Below, one piece after another: positions 37,930 through 46,215 of a stretch of DNA of 52,432 nt. Each line of letters begins with the position of its first letter. The stretch's first letter is position 1. A program made the translations under genes and the position numbers. The notes beneath the pieces are model-generated. The model made no database searches. It was not told where the DNA came from and worked only from the letters and a program-made list of their open reading frames with translations. Source of the DNA: JAYFNU01 sp034933305 (lineage in GTDB: Bacteria > Bacillota > Clostridia > Oscillospirales > Ruminococcaceae); the NCBI GenBank assembly GCA_034933305.1, contig JAYFNU010000036.1:1-52432 (forward strand). The letters run 5' to 3'.

Positions 37930-39212
37930 TTGATCCGGTAAACCTCGCCCTTCACATATTCGTCGTACAGCGCCTGCGTCACGCCGCCCGCCGCGATCAT
38001 GCCGGCGTAAAAACGGCCGGAGCGCTTGACGGTGCGCAGCTGGGTGCCGTAATCGACGTGCACGAGGCCGAAGCGGGCGCTCTCCCCCTCCAGCCATTCG
38101 AAGTTGTCGCAGAAGCACCAGTGATAATAGCGCTCAAAGGGCAGCCCCGACGCCGCCATCGCCGCGAGATGCTCGCAGATATAGCGCGCGCGGAAGGCGT
38201 CCCCGTTGTCGCACGTCCCGTTCTCCGTCACATACAGCGGGCGGGGCAGCACGCCGTAAAGGCTGCGCGCGCAGCGCACGAGCCCCTCCGGATAGATCTC
38301 CCAGTCGAGATCGTTGCGGGGGCTGTTCTCCCGCACGCCGTCGGCAAAGCCGCTGACGGTCGAGCGGGCGTAATAGTTGACGCCGATGAAGTCGGCGTAT
38401 TCGCCGCGCGGCATCGGCCACGGGCTGCGCAGCGGCGGACGGAACTCCCCGCGGCACATGGCGCGCGTCACCGCGCCCTGGAACATCCACGCCGTCATCG
38501 CCGCCGCCGCGCGGTGCAGCGGGTTGCGCGGATTCTTCGGATCAAAAACGCGCACATGGTTCGCAAAGCTCACCTTCGTGTCGTCGAAGCCCATCTCGCG
38601 CCGCATCGAGTGGATGATCTGGTAGGCGCGGATGTGGCAGAAGGAGAGGTTCGACAGCACGCGGAAGGTGTCGCGCAGGGATTTTTCTCCCGGGGGCCAC
38701 GACCCGAAGGCATAGCCGTTCATCGCGTAGACGTTCGGCTCGTTGATCGTGATGTACTCGCTCACGAGATCGCCGAAGCTGCTCACGACGAGCTCGACGA
38801 GGTCGAGATAATCCTGCAGGTTCTCGCGCTTGAGAAAGCCGCCCCTGCGCTCGAACCACATGGGATTGGTGAAATGGTGGATCGTCAGCAGCGGCGCGAT
38901 GCCCTTTTCGCGCATGTACGCGATCTCCCCGCGGTAATGGTCGATCGCGTCCGCGTCGGGTTTCCCCCGCTCGGGCACGAGGCGCGACCATTCGACGCCG
39001 AAGCGGCACACCCGCAGGCCGAGCGAGGCCATCAGATCGACGTCCTCGCGCCAGCGCTCCCAGTGATCGTCCGCGCGGGCGGGACTCGAGCCGTCCTTGA
39101 TATGGCCGCGCCGCGCCCAGTCGAGCCACGAATGATCCGTCTCGCCGCCCTCGATCTGCGTCGCCGCCGTCGCGGCTCCCAGCAGCAGTCCTTCCGGAAA
39201 ACGAAATTCCAT
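37926..39212 (-). CDS. Glycoside hydrolase family 1 (beta-glucosidase/beta-galactosidase type)
   Basis: 428-residue GH1 retaining beta-glycosidase. N-terminal FPEGLLLGAATAATQIEG, with the conserved substrate Gln, is typical. The acid/base Glu is in YITINEPNVY (about 158-167), the nucleophile Glu in LYVTENGTCDNGD (about 325-337), and EWLEGESARFGLVHVDY (about 370-386) is the conserved C-terminal stretch. The ATG at 39212 has GGAGG eight bases upstream and gives the usual N-terminus; an ATG seven codons earlier was rejected. First gene of a glycoside operon with the GH36 gene and a GPH symporter. Linkage and sugar specificity are not set by the motifs. Confidence 0.93.
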   Translation of the reverse strand: MEFRFPEGLLLGAATAATQIEGGETDHSWLDWARRGHIKDGSSPARADDHWERWREDVDLMASLGLRVCRFGVEWSRLVPERGKPDADAIDHYRGEIAYMREKGIAPLLTIHHFTNPMWFERRGGFLKRENLQDYLDLVELVVSSFGDLVSEYITINEPNVYAMNGYAFGSWPPGEKSLRDTFRVLSNLSFCHIRAYQIIHSMRREMGFDDTKVSFANHVRVFDPKNPRNPLHRAAAAMTAWMFQGAVTRAMCRGEFRPPLRSPWPMPRGEYADFIGVNYYARSTVSGFADGVRENSPRNDLDWEIYPEGLVRCARSLYGVLPRPLYVTENGTCDNGDAFRARYICEHLAAMAASGLPFERYYHWCFCDNFEWLEGESARFGLVHVDYGTQLRTVKRSGRFYAGMIAAGGVTQALYDEYVKGEVYRIK

Positions 39213-39323
39213 GTCGCCGACCTCCGCATTCATTTGTTTTCATCTTAATCCCGGCGGGCGGCGCTTGTCAATCGGGCGCGCCCGCGCGGGCGCGGAATGC
39301 ACCATCAACCGGGGAAAAAGCCA

Positions 39324-39372
39324 GAAAAGCCCGCTCTTTTTCTGCGATCTGCACAAAAAGAGCGGGCTTTTT
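39324..39372 (-). terminator. Terminator of the hexuronate/glycerate kinase operon
   Basis: Stem AAAAGCCCGCTCTTTTT with matching AAAAAGAGCGGGCTTTT, 14 bases past the glycerate kinase stop. T-runs lie on both strands. Confidence 0.85.
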
Positions 39373-39385
39373 TCAGCGCATGCCC

Positions 39386-40615
39386 TCACCGCACCAGCAG
39401 CACCGTGAGGTCGTTGACATTCGTGCCCGTCGGGCCGGTGACGATGAGTCCGCCGGCCGCCTGCAGCGCGGTGTAGGCGTCGTTGTCGTCGAGCGCGGCG
39501 CCGATGTCGATGCCCCGCGCGCGCAGCGCCGCCGCCGTGCCGCCGTCGGCATAGCCGCCCGCCGCGTCGGTCGGGCCGTCGGTGCCGTCGGAGCCGACGG
39601 AGAACACCGCCGCGCACGGCAGGCCGTCGAGCCCCTTCGCCGCGGAGAGCGCGATCTCCTGGTTGCGGCCGCCCCTGCCCTTGCCGGTCACATGCACGAC
39701 CGTCTCGCCCCCCGCGATGAACGCGAGCGGCTTTTCCCCGGCGGCATGATACTGCGCGACCGACGCGAGAAAGCTCCCCGCGTCCCGGGCCGTGCAGCAC
39801 AGCGACGCCGTCAGCACCATCGGCTCGTAGCCGAGCGCCGCGCAGGTCTCCCGCGCCGACGCGCACAGCTGGCCGACGCTGCCCGTGATCAGCGTCGTCA
39901 CGTTTTGCAGCTGCTTCGGCGTCTCCTTCCGCAGCAGCGCGCGCGCCGCATCCGAAAGCGAGAGCCCGTATTTTTCGACGACGCGCGCCGCGTCGGCGCA
40001 GGTCGAGGGGTCGGGGCAGCAGGGCCCCGACGCGATCATGTCGACGGGATCGCCGAGGATGTCCGACAGCACGACCGAGAAAACCCGCGCGGGCGCGCAC
40101 AGCTGCGCAAACCGGCCGCCCTTGACGGCCGAAAGGCGCTTGCGCACCGTGTTCATTTCGACGATGTCGGCGCCGCACGCCAGCAGCTGCCGCGTGATGT
40201 CCCCGAGCTCCCCGAGCGGCAGCAGCGGCTGCTCGAACAGCGCCGAGCCGCCGCCCGACAGCAGAAAGACGACCGTGTCGCTTTCGCCGAGCGGCGTCAC
40301 GAGCTCTATGGCGCGGCGCGCCGCCCGCACGCCGTTCTCATCGGGCACGGGGTGCCCCGCCTCGAAGACCTCGAGGCGGTCGATCGGCCCCTGCGCGTGG
40401 CCGTATTTTGTGATGACGACGCCGCCCGTGAGCGCGCCGCCGAGCACGTCGGCCGCGCTGCGCGCCATGCGCCAGGCGGCCTTTCCCGCCGCGACGACGT
40501 ATACGGCGCCCGGCGCCGAAAACGACGCCAGCGCCCGCCGCACGGCGTTCTCCGGCAGCGCGCCGGCGATCGCCGCCGTGTAGATCTTTTCCGCATCCTT
40601 CCGAAGGTCCGCCAT
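39386..40615 (-). CDS. Glycerate 2-kinase (GckA/MOFRL family)
   Basis: 409-residue type II glycerate kinase that phosphorylates D-glycerate to 2-phosphoglycerate. The N-terminal DUF4147 domain holds YVVAAGKAAWRMA (about 39-51), FLLSGGGSALFE (about 115-126), and NTVRKRLSAVKGGRFA (about 153-168) near the active site. The C-terminal MOFRL domain has AGGETVVHVTGKGRGGRNQE and SVGSDGTDGPTDAAGGY. It follows uxaA on the same strand after 160 bases that contain a palindromic promoter region, so it may have separate control. In uronate catabolism glycerate arises from tartronate or hydroxypyruvate branches; its link to uxaBA here is by neighbourhood. Confidence 0.93.
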   Translation of the reverse strand: MADLRKDAEKIYTAAIAGALPENAVRRALASFSAPGAVYVVAAGKAAWRMARSAADVLGGALTGGVVITKYGHAQGPIDRLEVFEAGHPVPDENGVRAARRAIELVTPLGESDTVVFLLSGGGSALFEQPLLPLGELGDITRQLLACGADIVEMNTVRKRLSAVKGGRFAQLCAPARVFSVVLSDILGDPVDMIASGPCCPDPSTCADAARVVEKYGLSLSDAARALLRKETPKQLQNVTTLITGSVGQLCASARETCAALGYEPMVLTASLCCTARDAGSFLASVAQYHAAGEKPLAFIAGGETVVHVTGKGRGGRNQEIALSAAKGLDGLPCAAVFSVGSDGTDGPTDAAGGYADGGTAAALRARGIDIGAALDDNDAYTALQAAGGLIVTGPTGTNVNDLTVLLVR

Positions 40616-40694
40616 GTCTATCCCCGTCCCCGCAGCGCCCGCCGGTGTTCACCAGCGCAGCGAATCGATATACCCGATCATCTCCTGCGCATCC

Positions 40695-40713
40695 TTTATT
40701 GTATCACAATAAA
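40695..40713 (-). promoter_or_regulatory. Palindromic operator overlapping an extended -10, before the glycerate kinase gene
   Basis: Perfect 8-3-8 palindrome TTTATTGT-ATC-ACAATAAA. Its TTGT-N3-ACAA core fits the operator type of FadR-subfamily GntR regulators. On the minus strand it contains TGATACAAT (extended -10), so a repressor bound here would block an internal promoter. Confidence 0.5.
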
Positions 40714-40774
40714 TGTTGAGCGCCAGACCCGCGTGAGGGAGCAAGTCTCCCCTTCCCGTGCCGCGCGGGGCGGC

Positions 40775-42259
40775 TCACAGCGTCACGCCGTTTTTGAAAA
40801 TGGCAATCTCGCGGCAGCCGTTGCGCTCGCTCTTCGAAAGCTGCCCGCCCGCCGTTTCAAGAATGAGCTCGAAGAGGCCGTCGGCCGTGTCCTCGATGGT
40901 GCGGCCCGCGGCGATGCCGCCCGCGTCGTAATCGCACCAGTTGTTTTTCTTCCGGAACAGCTCGCTGTTCGAGGCGATCTTCAAAGTCGGCACAAACGTG
41001 CCGAACGGCGTGCCGCGCCCCGTCGTGAACAGGATCATGTGCGCGCCCGCGGCCGCGAGCGCCGTGCTGCTCACGAGGTCGTTGCCGGGGCCGTACAGGA
41101 TGTTCAGGCCCCGGACGGCCGCCTGCTCTGCGTAGCCGATGACGCCCCGCACGGGCGATGTGCCGCCCTTCTGCACGCAGCCGAGCGACTTGTCTTCGAG
41201 CGTCGTAATGCCGCCCTGCTTGTTGCCGGGCGATGGGTTTTCATACACGGTCTGCCCGTGCGAGACAAAATAGCGCTTGAAGCGCTCGATGACGTCGGTC
41301 GCCTTCCGGTAGACTTCGGCATCGGCGCAGCGCGAAAAGAGCAGCTGCTCCGCGCCGAACATCTCCGGGACCTCCGTGAGAATGGCCGAGCCGCCCGCGG
41401 CGATGAGCCGGTCGCTCACCGCGCCGACGGCCGGGTTGGCCGTGATGCCGGAAAGTCCGTCGCTTCCCCCGCATTTGAGCCCGACGATGAGCTCGCCGCA
41501 GTCTATGGGCTCCCTTTCGAACGTCTTCGCGTACGCCGTGAGTTCCCGCAGCTGCGCCGCGCCGGCGGACAGCTCGTCCGCCTCCTGCTGGCACACGAGG
41601 AAGCGCACCCGGCGCGCATCCGTCGGCCCGACGACCGCTTTGAAGCTGTCCATCGTATTGTTTTCACAGCCGAGTCCCACGACGAGCACGCCCGCCGCGT
41701 TGGGGTGCCGCACGAGCGCCGCGAGGATCTTCTGCGTGTCGGAGAGATCATCGCCGAGCTGGCTGCAGCCGTACGGATGACAGAAGGCGTACACGCCCCC
41801 GAGCGAACCGCCGACGAGCGGCTGCGCGTCCGCGGCGAGCCGCCGCGCGACGTCGTTGACGCAGCCCACGGTCGGCACGATCCACACCTCGTTGCGCACG
41901 GCCGCACGGCCGTCCGCGCGGCGAAAGCCCATGAAGGTGCGCCGCGCGGCGGGCGGGGGCAGGCGCTTTCCCGCGCCGAATGCGATGGCCGCCGGCGCGG
42001 CGCCGTCGAGCTTTGTCGCGCAGTTGTGCGTATGGACCCATTCGCCGGCGCGGATATCCCGCGTCGCCCGCCCGATGGGGCAGCCGTATTTTATGACGTC
42101 CTCTCCCTTTTCGATGCCGCGCAGCGCGAGCTTGTGCCCCTGCGCGACCGGCTCGAGCGCCGTCACCCGGGCACCGCCCGCTTCGACCGCGGCGCCCGCG
42201 GGGATATCGCAGACGGCGACGGCCACGTTGTCGTCAGCGGAAATCCTCACTGCGTTCAT
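40775..42259 (-). CDS. uxaA: Altronate dehydratase
   Basis: 494-residue UxaA-type dehydratase converting D-altronate to 2-keto-3-deoxygluconate in galacturonate breakdown. The N-terminal SAF-like domain (about 1-95) includes the metal-binding VHTHNCATKL. The catalytic part has CHPYGCSQLGDDL, VVGLGCENNTMD, GLKCGGSDGLSGITANPAVG and TTGRGTPFGTFVPTLKIASNS, all conserved in the family with their Fe/Mn-binding Cys and His. The ATG at 42259 follows GGGAGGAGAACGCC. It is 14 bases behind uxaB and part of the same operon. Length is typical (about 495). Confidence 0.95.
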   Translation of the reverse strand: MNAVRISADDNVAVAVCDIPAGAAVEAGGARVTALEPVAQGHKLALRGIEKGEDVIKYGCPIGRATRDIRAGEWVHTHNCATKLDGAAPAAIAFGAGKRLPPPAARRTFMGFRRADGRAAVRNEVWIVPTVGCVNDVARRLAADAQPLVGGSLGGVYAFCHPYGCSQLGDDLSDTQKILAALVRHPNAAGVLVVGLGCENNTMDSFKAVVGPTDARRVRFLVCQQEADELSAGAAQLRELTAYAKTFEREPIDCGELIVGLKCGGSDGLSGITANPAVGAVSDRLIAAGGSAILTEVPEMFGAEQLLFSRCADAEVYRKATDVIERFKRYFVSHGQTVYENPSPGNKQGGITTLEDKSLGCVQKGGTSPVRGVIGYAEQAAVRGLNILYGPGNDLVSSTALAAAGAHMILFTTGRGTPFGTFVPTLKIASNSELFRKKNNWCDYDAGGIAAGRTIEDTADGLFELILETAGGQLSKSERNGCREIAIFKNGVTL

Positions 42260-42273
42260 GGCGTTCTCCTCCC

Positions 42274-43764
42274 TCAGCAGGACGCGGCGGCCTTCATCGC
42301 CGCGGACATGCCCTTCGCGCGGATCTCGCGGAGATACCCGGCGGCCGCAGCCTCGAATCCGGGGATGCGCGTGAGATCTTCGCCCCACATTTTTTCATTC
42401 TTCATGACTTCGCGCACGAGCGCACCGGCGTCGTCCGCGCTGTGCGCGGCGTAAAAATCGAGCACCCACGCGTCGTCTTTGATCGCATAGGGCTCATCGC
42501 CCCGCCGGCCGGTCATCTCGCCGTTTTTATATTCCGCGCAGCGGTAAAACGCGATGTACGCGGCAAAGGAGAAAGCGAGGCAGGGCGGCACGCTGCCGAA
42601 TTTTTCGACATATTCCTTCAGGCTCGGCAGCACGCGGGCGCGCCATTTCGACGTCGAATTGAGCGAGATGGACAGCAGCGCGTGGTCGATGAAGGGGTTG
42701 TTGAAGCGGTCGATGACCGCGTCCGCGAATTCCTCAAGCTCCGGCTTCGGCAGCGTGAGCGTCGGAATGATCTCCCGCTGCATCGCCCTGTCGAGATAAG
42801 CGCGGATATCGGGGTCGTGCATGCATTCGCGCACAATGTTTTTGCCGCACAGATAGGCGGCGAGCACCATGCTCGTATGCGCGCCGTTGAGGATGCGCAC
42901 TTTGCGCTTTTTGTACGGCGAGCTGTCGGGAACGACGATGACGGGCAGCCCCGCCTTTTTGAACGGGAGCTCGCTTTCGAGCGTCTGCGGTCCCTCGATG
43001 ACCCAGAAGCCGAAAACCTCGCCCGTGTCGAGCAGCTTGTCCTCATAGCCGTTTTCCTCGTTGAGCTTGTCCGCTTCGGCGCGCGGATAGCCCGTGACGA
43101 TGCGGTCGACGAGCGTCGAGCAGAACACGCAGCTCTGCGACAGCCAGTCGACGAAGCCATCTTCAAGCCCCCACTGGCGGCAATAGCTGTCGACACAGCT
43201 CTTCAGCACGCGGCCGTTGTCGTCGATGAGCTCGCAGGAAAGGATGACGACGCCCTTCGCGGCATCGCCGCCGAAGGCTTTGTAGCGCTCGTACAGAAAA
43301 CGCGTGAGTTTGCCGGGGAAGCTCGACGCCGGCGCGTCGTCAAAACGGCAGGCGGGGTCGTAGGTGATGCCAGCCTCCGTCGTGTTGGAAACGATATAGC
43401 GCAGCTCCGGATTCTTCGCGCACGCGAGCAGCGCAGCGAAGTCGGCATAGGGGTCGATGCAGCGCGACACCGCGCTGACGACGCGCTTGCGGCAGACCTC
43501 TTTGCCCCGCTCGGCGCCGCGCAGATACAGCGTGTAGAGGCCCTGCTGCTCGTTGATAAGCTGCGCGAGTCCCTGTGCGATGGGCTGTACGAGCACGACC
43601 TTTCCATTAAAATCGCCCTTCTCGTTCGCCACGTCGAAAAAGTAATCAACGAAAGCGCGCAGAAAATTTCCCTCGCCGAACTGCAGTACCCTCTCCGGCG
43701 CGTTTTCGAGGAGGTACCCCTCGTACCCGCTTTTCTTGAGCGACGCGTAACTGAGTCTTTCCAT
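42274..43764 (-). CDS. uxaB: Tagaturonate reductase (altronate oxidoreductase)
   Basis: 496-residue mannitol-dehydrogenase-family enzyme that reduces tagaturonate to altronate with NADH, supplying the substrate of uxaA. The N-terminal Rossmann part includes VLQFGEGNFLRAFVDYFFD (about 26-44), and the C-terminal part has RILNGAHTSMVLAAYLCG (about 290-307), with the conserved Lys/Asn/His catalytic region of long-chain mannitol dehydrogenases. AAGGAGAG lies nine bases before the ATG. Just upstream is the tail of a broken dehydrogenase gene with an intact promoter, which probably now drives uxaBA directly. No uxaC isomerase is seen in the window. Confidence 0.94.
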   Translation of the reverse strand: MERLSYASLKKSGYEGYLLENAPERVLQFGEGNFLRAFVDYFFDVANEKGDFNGKVVLVQPIAQGLAQLINEQQGLYTLYLRGAERGKEVCRKRVVSAVSRCIDPYADFAALLACAKNPELRYIVSNTTEAGITYDPACRFDDAPASSFPGKLTRFLYERYKAFGGDAAKGVVILSCELIDDNGRVLKSCVDSYCRQWGLEDGFVDWLSQSCVFCSTLVDRIVTGYPRAEADKLNEENGYEDKLLDTGEVFGFWVIEGPQTLESELPFKKAGLPVIVVPDSSPYKKRKVRILNGAHTSMVLAAYLCGKNIVRECMHDPDIRAYLDRAMQREIIPTLTLPKPELEEFADAVIDRFNNPFIDHALLSISLNSTSKWRARVLPSLKEYVEKFGSVPPCLAFSFAAYIAFYRCAEYKNGEMTGRRGDEPYAIKDDAWVLDFYAAHSADDAGALVREVMKNEKMWGEDLTRIPGFEAAAAGYLREIRAKGMSAAMKAAASC

Positions 43765-43799
43765 CCTTTCAAACTCTCCTTATTCTTTTCTGGTGACCG

Positions 43800-43937
43800 T
43801 CAGAATTCGATCATGACCTTGAGCATATCCGCGCTGTGCTGTGCGAAATCCGAGAACGCCCTGTCCGCCTGTTCGAACGGGTAAACGGCGGAGATGATCT
43901 TCCGCATGGAAAAATCCTGCAGGAACACGCTTTCTTT
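43800..43937 (-). pseudogene. C-terminal remnant of a zinc-type (medium-chain) alcohol dehydrogenase
   Basis: In one minus frame the last 45 or so codons read like the end of an MDR-family dehydrogenase: SMRKIISAVYPFEQADRAF, then a conserved-looking SADMLKVMIEF and stop 35 bases before uxaB. The frame has no start codon of its own and stays open only to about 44000, where it meets a promoter and an AAGGAAAG site. The catalytic and nucleotide domains are absent, so most of the gene has been deleted. Related dehydrogenases (galactonate or sorbitol type) commonly accompany uxaBA. Confidence 0.65.
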
Positions 43938-44001
43938 CGCACGGTTTTCTGTCCCGGGAGGCCCCGCGCCGGCGTCGTCCGCGCTGTTGTCTTTCCTTCA
44001 A

Positions 44002-44030
44002 AGTATATGAAAAGAAACCGAAATACACAA
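44002..44030 (-). promoter_or_regulatory. Promoter of the uxaBA operon
   Basis: Minus-strand TTGTGT, 17 bases, TATACT, followed by AAGGAAAG. It lies immediately upstream of the dehydrogenase remnant and back-to-back with the catalase promoter region. Confidence 0.65.
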
Positions 44031-44116
44031 GAGCCTTTCGGATAAATTGAAGATGCCGGCGGACAAACGGGCGGAAAGTCCCGTGACCTCATCACATACG
44101 CGGCGGGGCATTTGAG

Positions 44117-44139
44117 TATAATAGGATTTAATCCTATTA
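44117..44139 (+). promoter_or_regulatory. katA promoter with a 21-bp palindromic operator (candidate PerR box)
   Basis: TATAAT at 44117-44122 overlaps a perfect palindrome at 44119-44139 with arms TAATAGGATT and AATCCTATTA around a single T. Its position over the -10 and start site suits repression. The next-but-one feature is a PerR-type regulator gene, the obvious candidate binder. Confidence 0.7.
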
Positions 44140-44191
44140 GAGATTTTCGTCCGCCGGTCAACAACGATACAAAACTGTACAGGAGGGTTTT

Positions 44192-45715
44192 ATGGACAAT
44201 TACAAAAAGCTCACCAACGAAGCCGGCGCGCCGGTCGCCGACAATGAGAATTCCATCACCGCCGGTCCGCGCGGCCCTGTCGCCATGCAGGACGTGTGGC
44301 TCATGGAAAAGATGGCTCATTTCAACCGCGAGGTCATCCCCGAGCGCCGCATGCACGCGAAGGGCTGGGGCGCGTACGGCAAGCTCACCGTGACGCACGA
44401 CATCTCGGCCTACACCCGCGCGAAGGTGCTGCAGCCGGGCGCCGTGACCCCGCTGTTCCTTCGCTTCTCGACGGTCGCGGGCGAGCGCGGCGCCGCCGAC
44501 TGCGAGCGCGACATCCGCGGCGTCGCCGTCAAATTCTACACGCCCGAGGGCAACTGGGATCTCGTGGGCAACAACACCCCCACCTTCTTCATCCGCGACG
44601 TCCACAACTTTTCCGACCTCAACCGCGCGGTCAAGCGCGACCCGCGCACCGGCCGCCGCTCCGCCCAGAACAACTGGGATTTCTGGACGCTGCTGCCCGA
44701 GTGCTTCCACCAGATCACCGTCGTGATGTCCGACCGCGGCATCCCCGCGAGCTTCCGCAACATGCATTTCTTCGGCGAACACACCTACAGCTTCTACAAT
44801 GAAAAGAACGAGCGCGTCTGGTGCAAGTTCCATTTCAAGACGCAGCAGGGCATCAAGAACCTTTCCAACGAGGAAGCGGCGAAGATCAACGGCATGAACC
44901 GCGAATACCACGGGCAGGATCTGTACGATGCCATCGAGCGGGGCGACTACCCGAAGTGGACGATGTACGTCCAGATCATGACCGAGGCGCAGGCGAAAAA
45001 GCACTACGAAAACCCGTTCGACATCACGAAGATCTGGCGGCACGCGGAATATCCGCTCATAGAAGTCGGCGAGCTGGAGCTCAACCGCAACCCCGAGAAC
45101 TACTTTGCGGAAGTCGAGCAGGCCGCCTTCACCCCGGCGCACGTCGTGCCCGGCATCGGCTTCTCCCCCGACAAATTCCTGCAGGGACGCCTGTTCGCCT
45201 ACGGCGACGCCCAGCGCTATCGCCTCGGCGTCAACCACAACCTCATCCCCGTCAACCAGGCGAAGGGCGTCGAGGGCGGCATCGCCGAATACCACAGGGA
45301 CGGCGCCATGCGCGTCGACGGCAACTACGGCGGAACGCCGGCGTACACGCCGAACAGCGCCGGCTGCTGGACGGCCCAGCCCGAGGTCTCGGAGCCGCCG
45401 CTCGATCTCGAGGGCGCGATGTGGCGGTACGATCCCAAGGACGATCCGACCGACGACTGCTTCCGCGCCGGCGGCGACCTGTGGCGCGTCCTCGCGGAGG
45501 ACAAGAAGGAAATCCTCATCCAAAACACCGCGGCGGACATCGCCCCCTGCACGGTCAACATCAAATACCGCCACGCGGTGCACTGCCTGAAGGCCGACCC
45601 CGCGTACGGCGAGCGGATGGTCAGGGCGCTGGGGCTCGACATGGAAAAAGTCAAAAAGCTCGCGGCGCTCGACAACCGCGGCCTCATCGAAGCGACGCTC
45701 AGCGCCGACATGTGA
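44192..45715 (+). CDS. katA: Heme catalase (monofunctional, small-subunit)
   Basis: 507-residue catalase that splits hydrogen peroxide into water and oxygen. Distal His55 lies in FNREVIPERRMHAKGWGAYG, where Arg-Met and Trp replace the more common residues around it. The distal Asn is in DLVGNNTPTFFIRD (Asn127/128). The proximal heme-ligand Tyr337 is in GRLFAYGDAQRYRLG. Length matches clade 3 enzymes without the large-subunit C-terminal domain. CAGGAGGGTTTT precedes the ATG. It heads an oxidative-stress cluster with a PerR-type regulator and MsrAB. A catalase is not universal in strict anaerobic Clostridia, so acquisition or selection for aerotolerance is plausible. Confidence 0.97.
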   Translation: MDNYKKLTNEAGAPVADNENSITAGPRGPVAMQDVWLMEKMAHFNREVIPERRMHAKGWGAYGKLTVTHDISAYTRAKVLQPGAVTPLFLRFSTVAGERGAADCERDIRGVAVKFYTPEGNWDLVGNNTPTFFIRDVHNFSDLNRAVKRDPRTGRRSAQNNWDFWTLLPECFHQITVVMSDRGIPASFRNMHFFGEHTYSFYNEKNERVWCKFHFKTQQGIKNLSNEEAAKINGMNREYHGQDLYDAIERGDYPKWTMYVQIMTEAQAKKHYENPFDITKIWRHAEYPLIEVGELELNRNPENYFAEVEQAAFTPAHVVPGIGFSPDKFLQGRLFAYGDAQRYRLGVNHNLIPVNQAKGVEGGIAEYHRDGAMRVDGNYGGTPAYTPNSAGCWTAQPEVSEPPLDLEGAMWRYDPKDDPTDDCFRAGGDLWRVLAEDKKEILIQNTAADIAPCTVNIKYRHAVHCLKADPAYGERMVRALGLDMEKVKKLAALDNRGLIEATLSADM

Positions 45716-45747
45716 GCGGATCATCTGAAGCGGGAGTGATAAGTCCG

Positions 45748-46149
45748 ATGGCACAACTGCGAAACACGAGGCAGCGGCGCCTTGTCCTCGACGCGGTGCG
45801 CGCGCGCTGCGACCACCCGAGCGCCGAGGATATCTGCGCCGACGTGCGCGCCGCGGACGCGCATATCAGCCGCGGCACCGTGTACAGGAATCTCAACATC
45901 CTCGCGCGCGGCGGCGACATCCTTCACGTGAAGGTCCCCGGCGTCGACCGGTTCGACCGGCGCACGCAGCTGCACTACCACCTGCTGTGCACCGGCTGCG
46001 GAAAGCTGACGGACGTGCCGGCGCCCTACGACGCCTCGCTCGACGAGGCGCTGGCGGCCGGGACCGGCTACCGCGTCGCGCGCCACCGCATGCTCTTCGA
46101 GGGCCTTTGCCCCGATTGTCAGGCGGCCCGGCGCCCGGACGAAAAATAG
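45748..46149 (+). CDS. perR: PerR-type peroxide-sensing regulator (Fur family)
   Basis: 133-residue Fur-family repressor. The winged-helix recognition segment is SRGTVYRNLNIL (41-52). The structural zinc site is Cys81, Cys84, Cys121, Cys124. All five regulatory metal ligands known for Bacillus PerR align: His23, Asp70, His76, His78 and Asp99, which supports PerR over Fur or Zur. Peroxide would oxidise the iron-bound His residues and release DNA. The N-terminus is about 14 residues shorter than Bacillus PerR. ATG 45748 was chosen; an in-frame GTG at 45736 overlaps the ribosome site. It starts 32 bases after katA, probably in the same transcript, so it would repress itself through the katA operator. 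Confidence 0.9.
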   Translation: MAQLRNTRQRRLVLDAVRARCDHPSAEDICADVRAADAHISRGTVYRNLNILARGGDILHVKVPGVDRFDRRTQLHYHLLCTGCGKLTDVPAPYDASLDEALAAGTGYRVARHRMLFEGLCPDCQAARRPDEK

Positions 46150-46172
46150 CGCTCCCGCTTCCCCGCGGCAAA

Positions 46173-46201
46173 CGCCCCGCGCCGCAAGGCGGCGCGGGGC
46201 G
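46173..46201 (+). other. 13-bp perfect stem-loop in front of msrAB
   Basis: CGCCCCGCGCCGC paired with its exact complement around an AAG loop, ending 15 bases before the msrAB ATG. There is no T-run, so it is not a standard terminator. It may protect a processed mRNA end or adjust msrAB expression relative to katA-perR. Confidence 0.6.
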
Positions 46202-46215
46202 GGAACGGAGACGGC

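Noticed and set aside
40650..40745. In-frame stretch ending AQEMIGYIDSLRW before the glycerate kinase gene, which looked like a protein tail
   Set aside because: Too short, overlaps a convincing promoter and palindrome, and I could not tie it to any family; probably chance.
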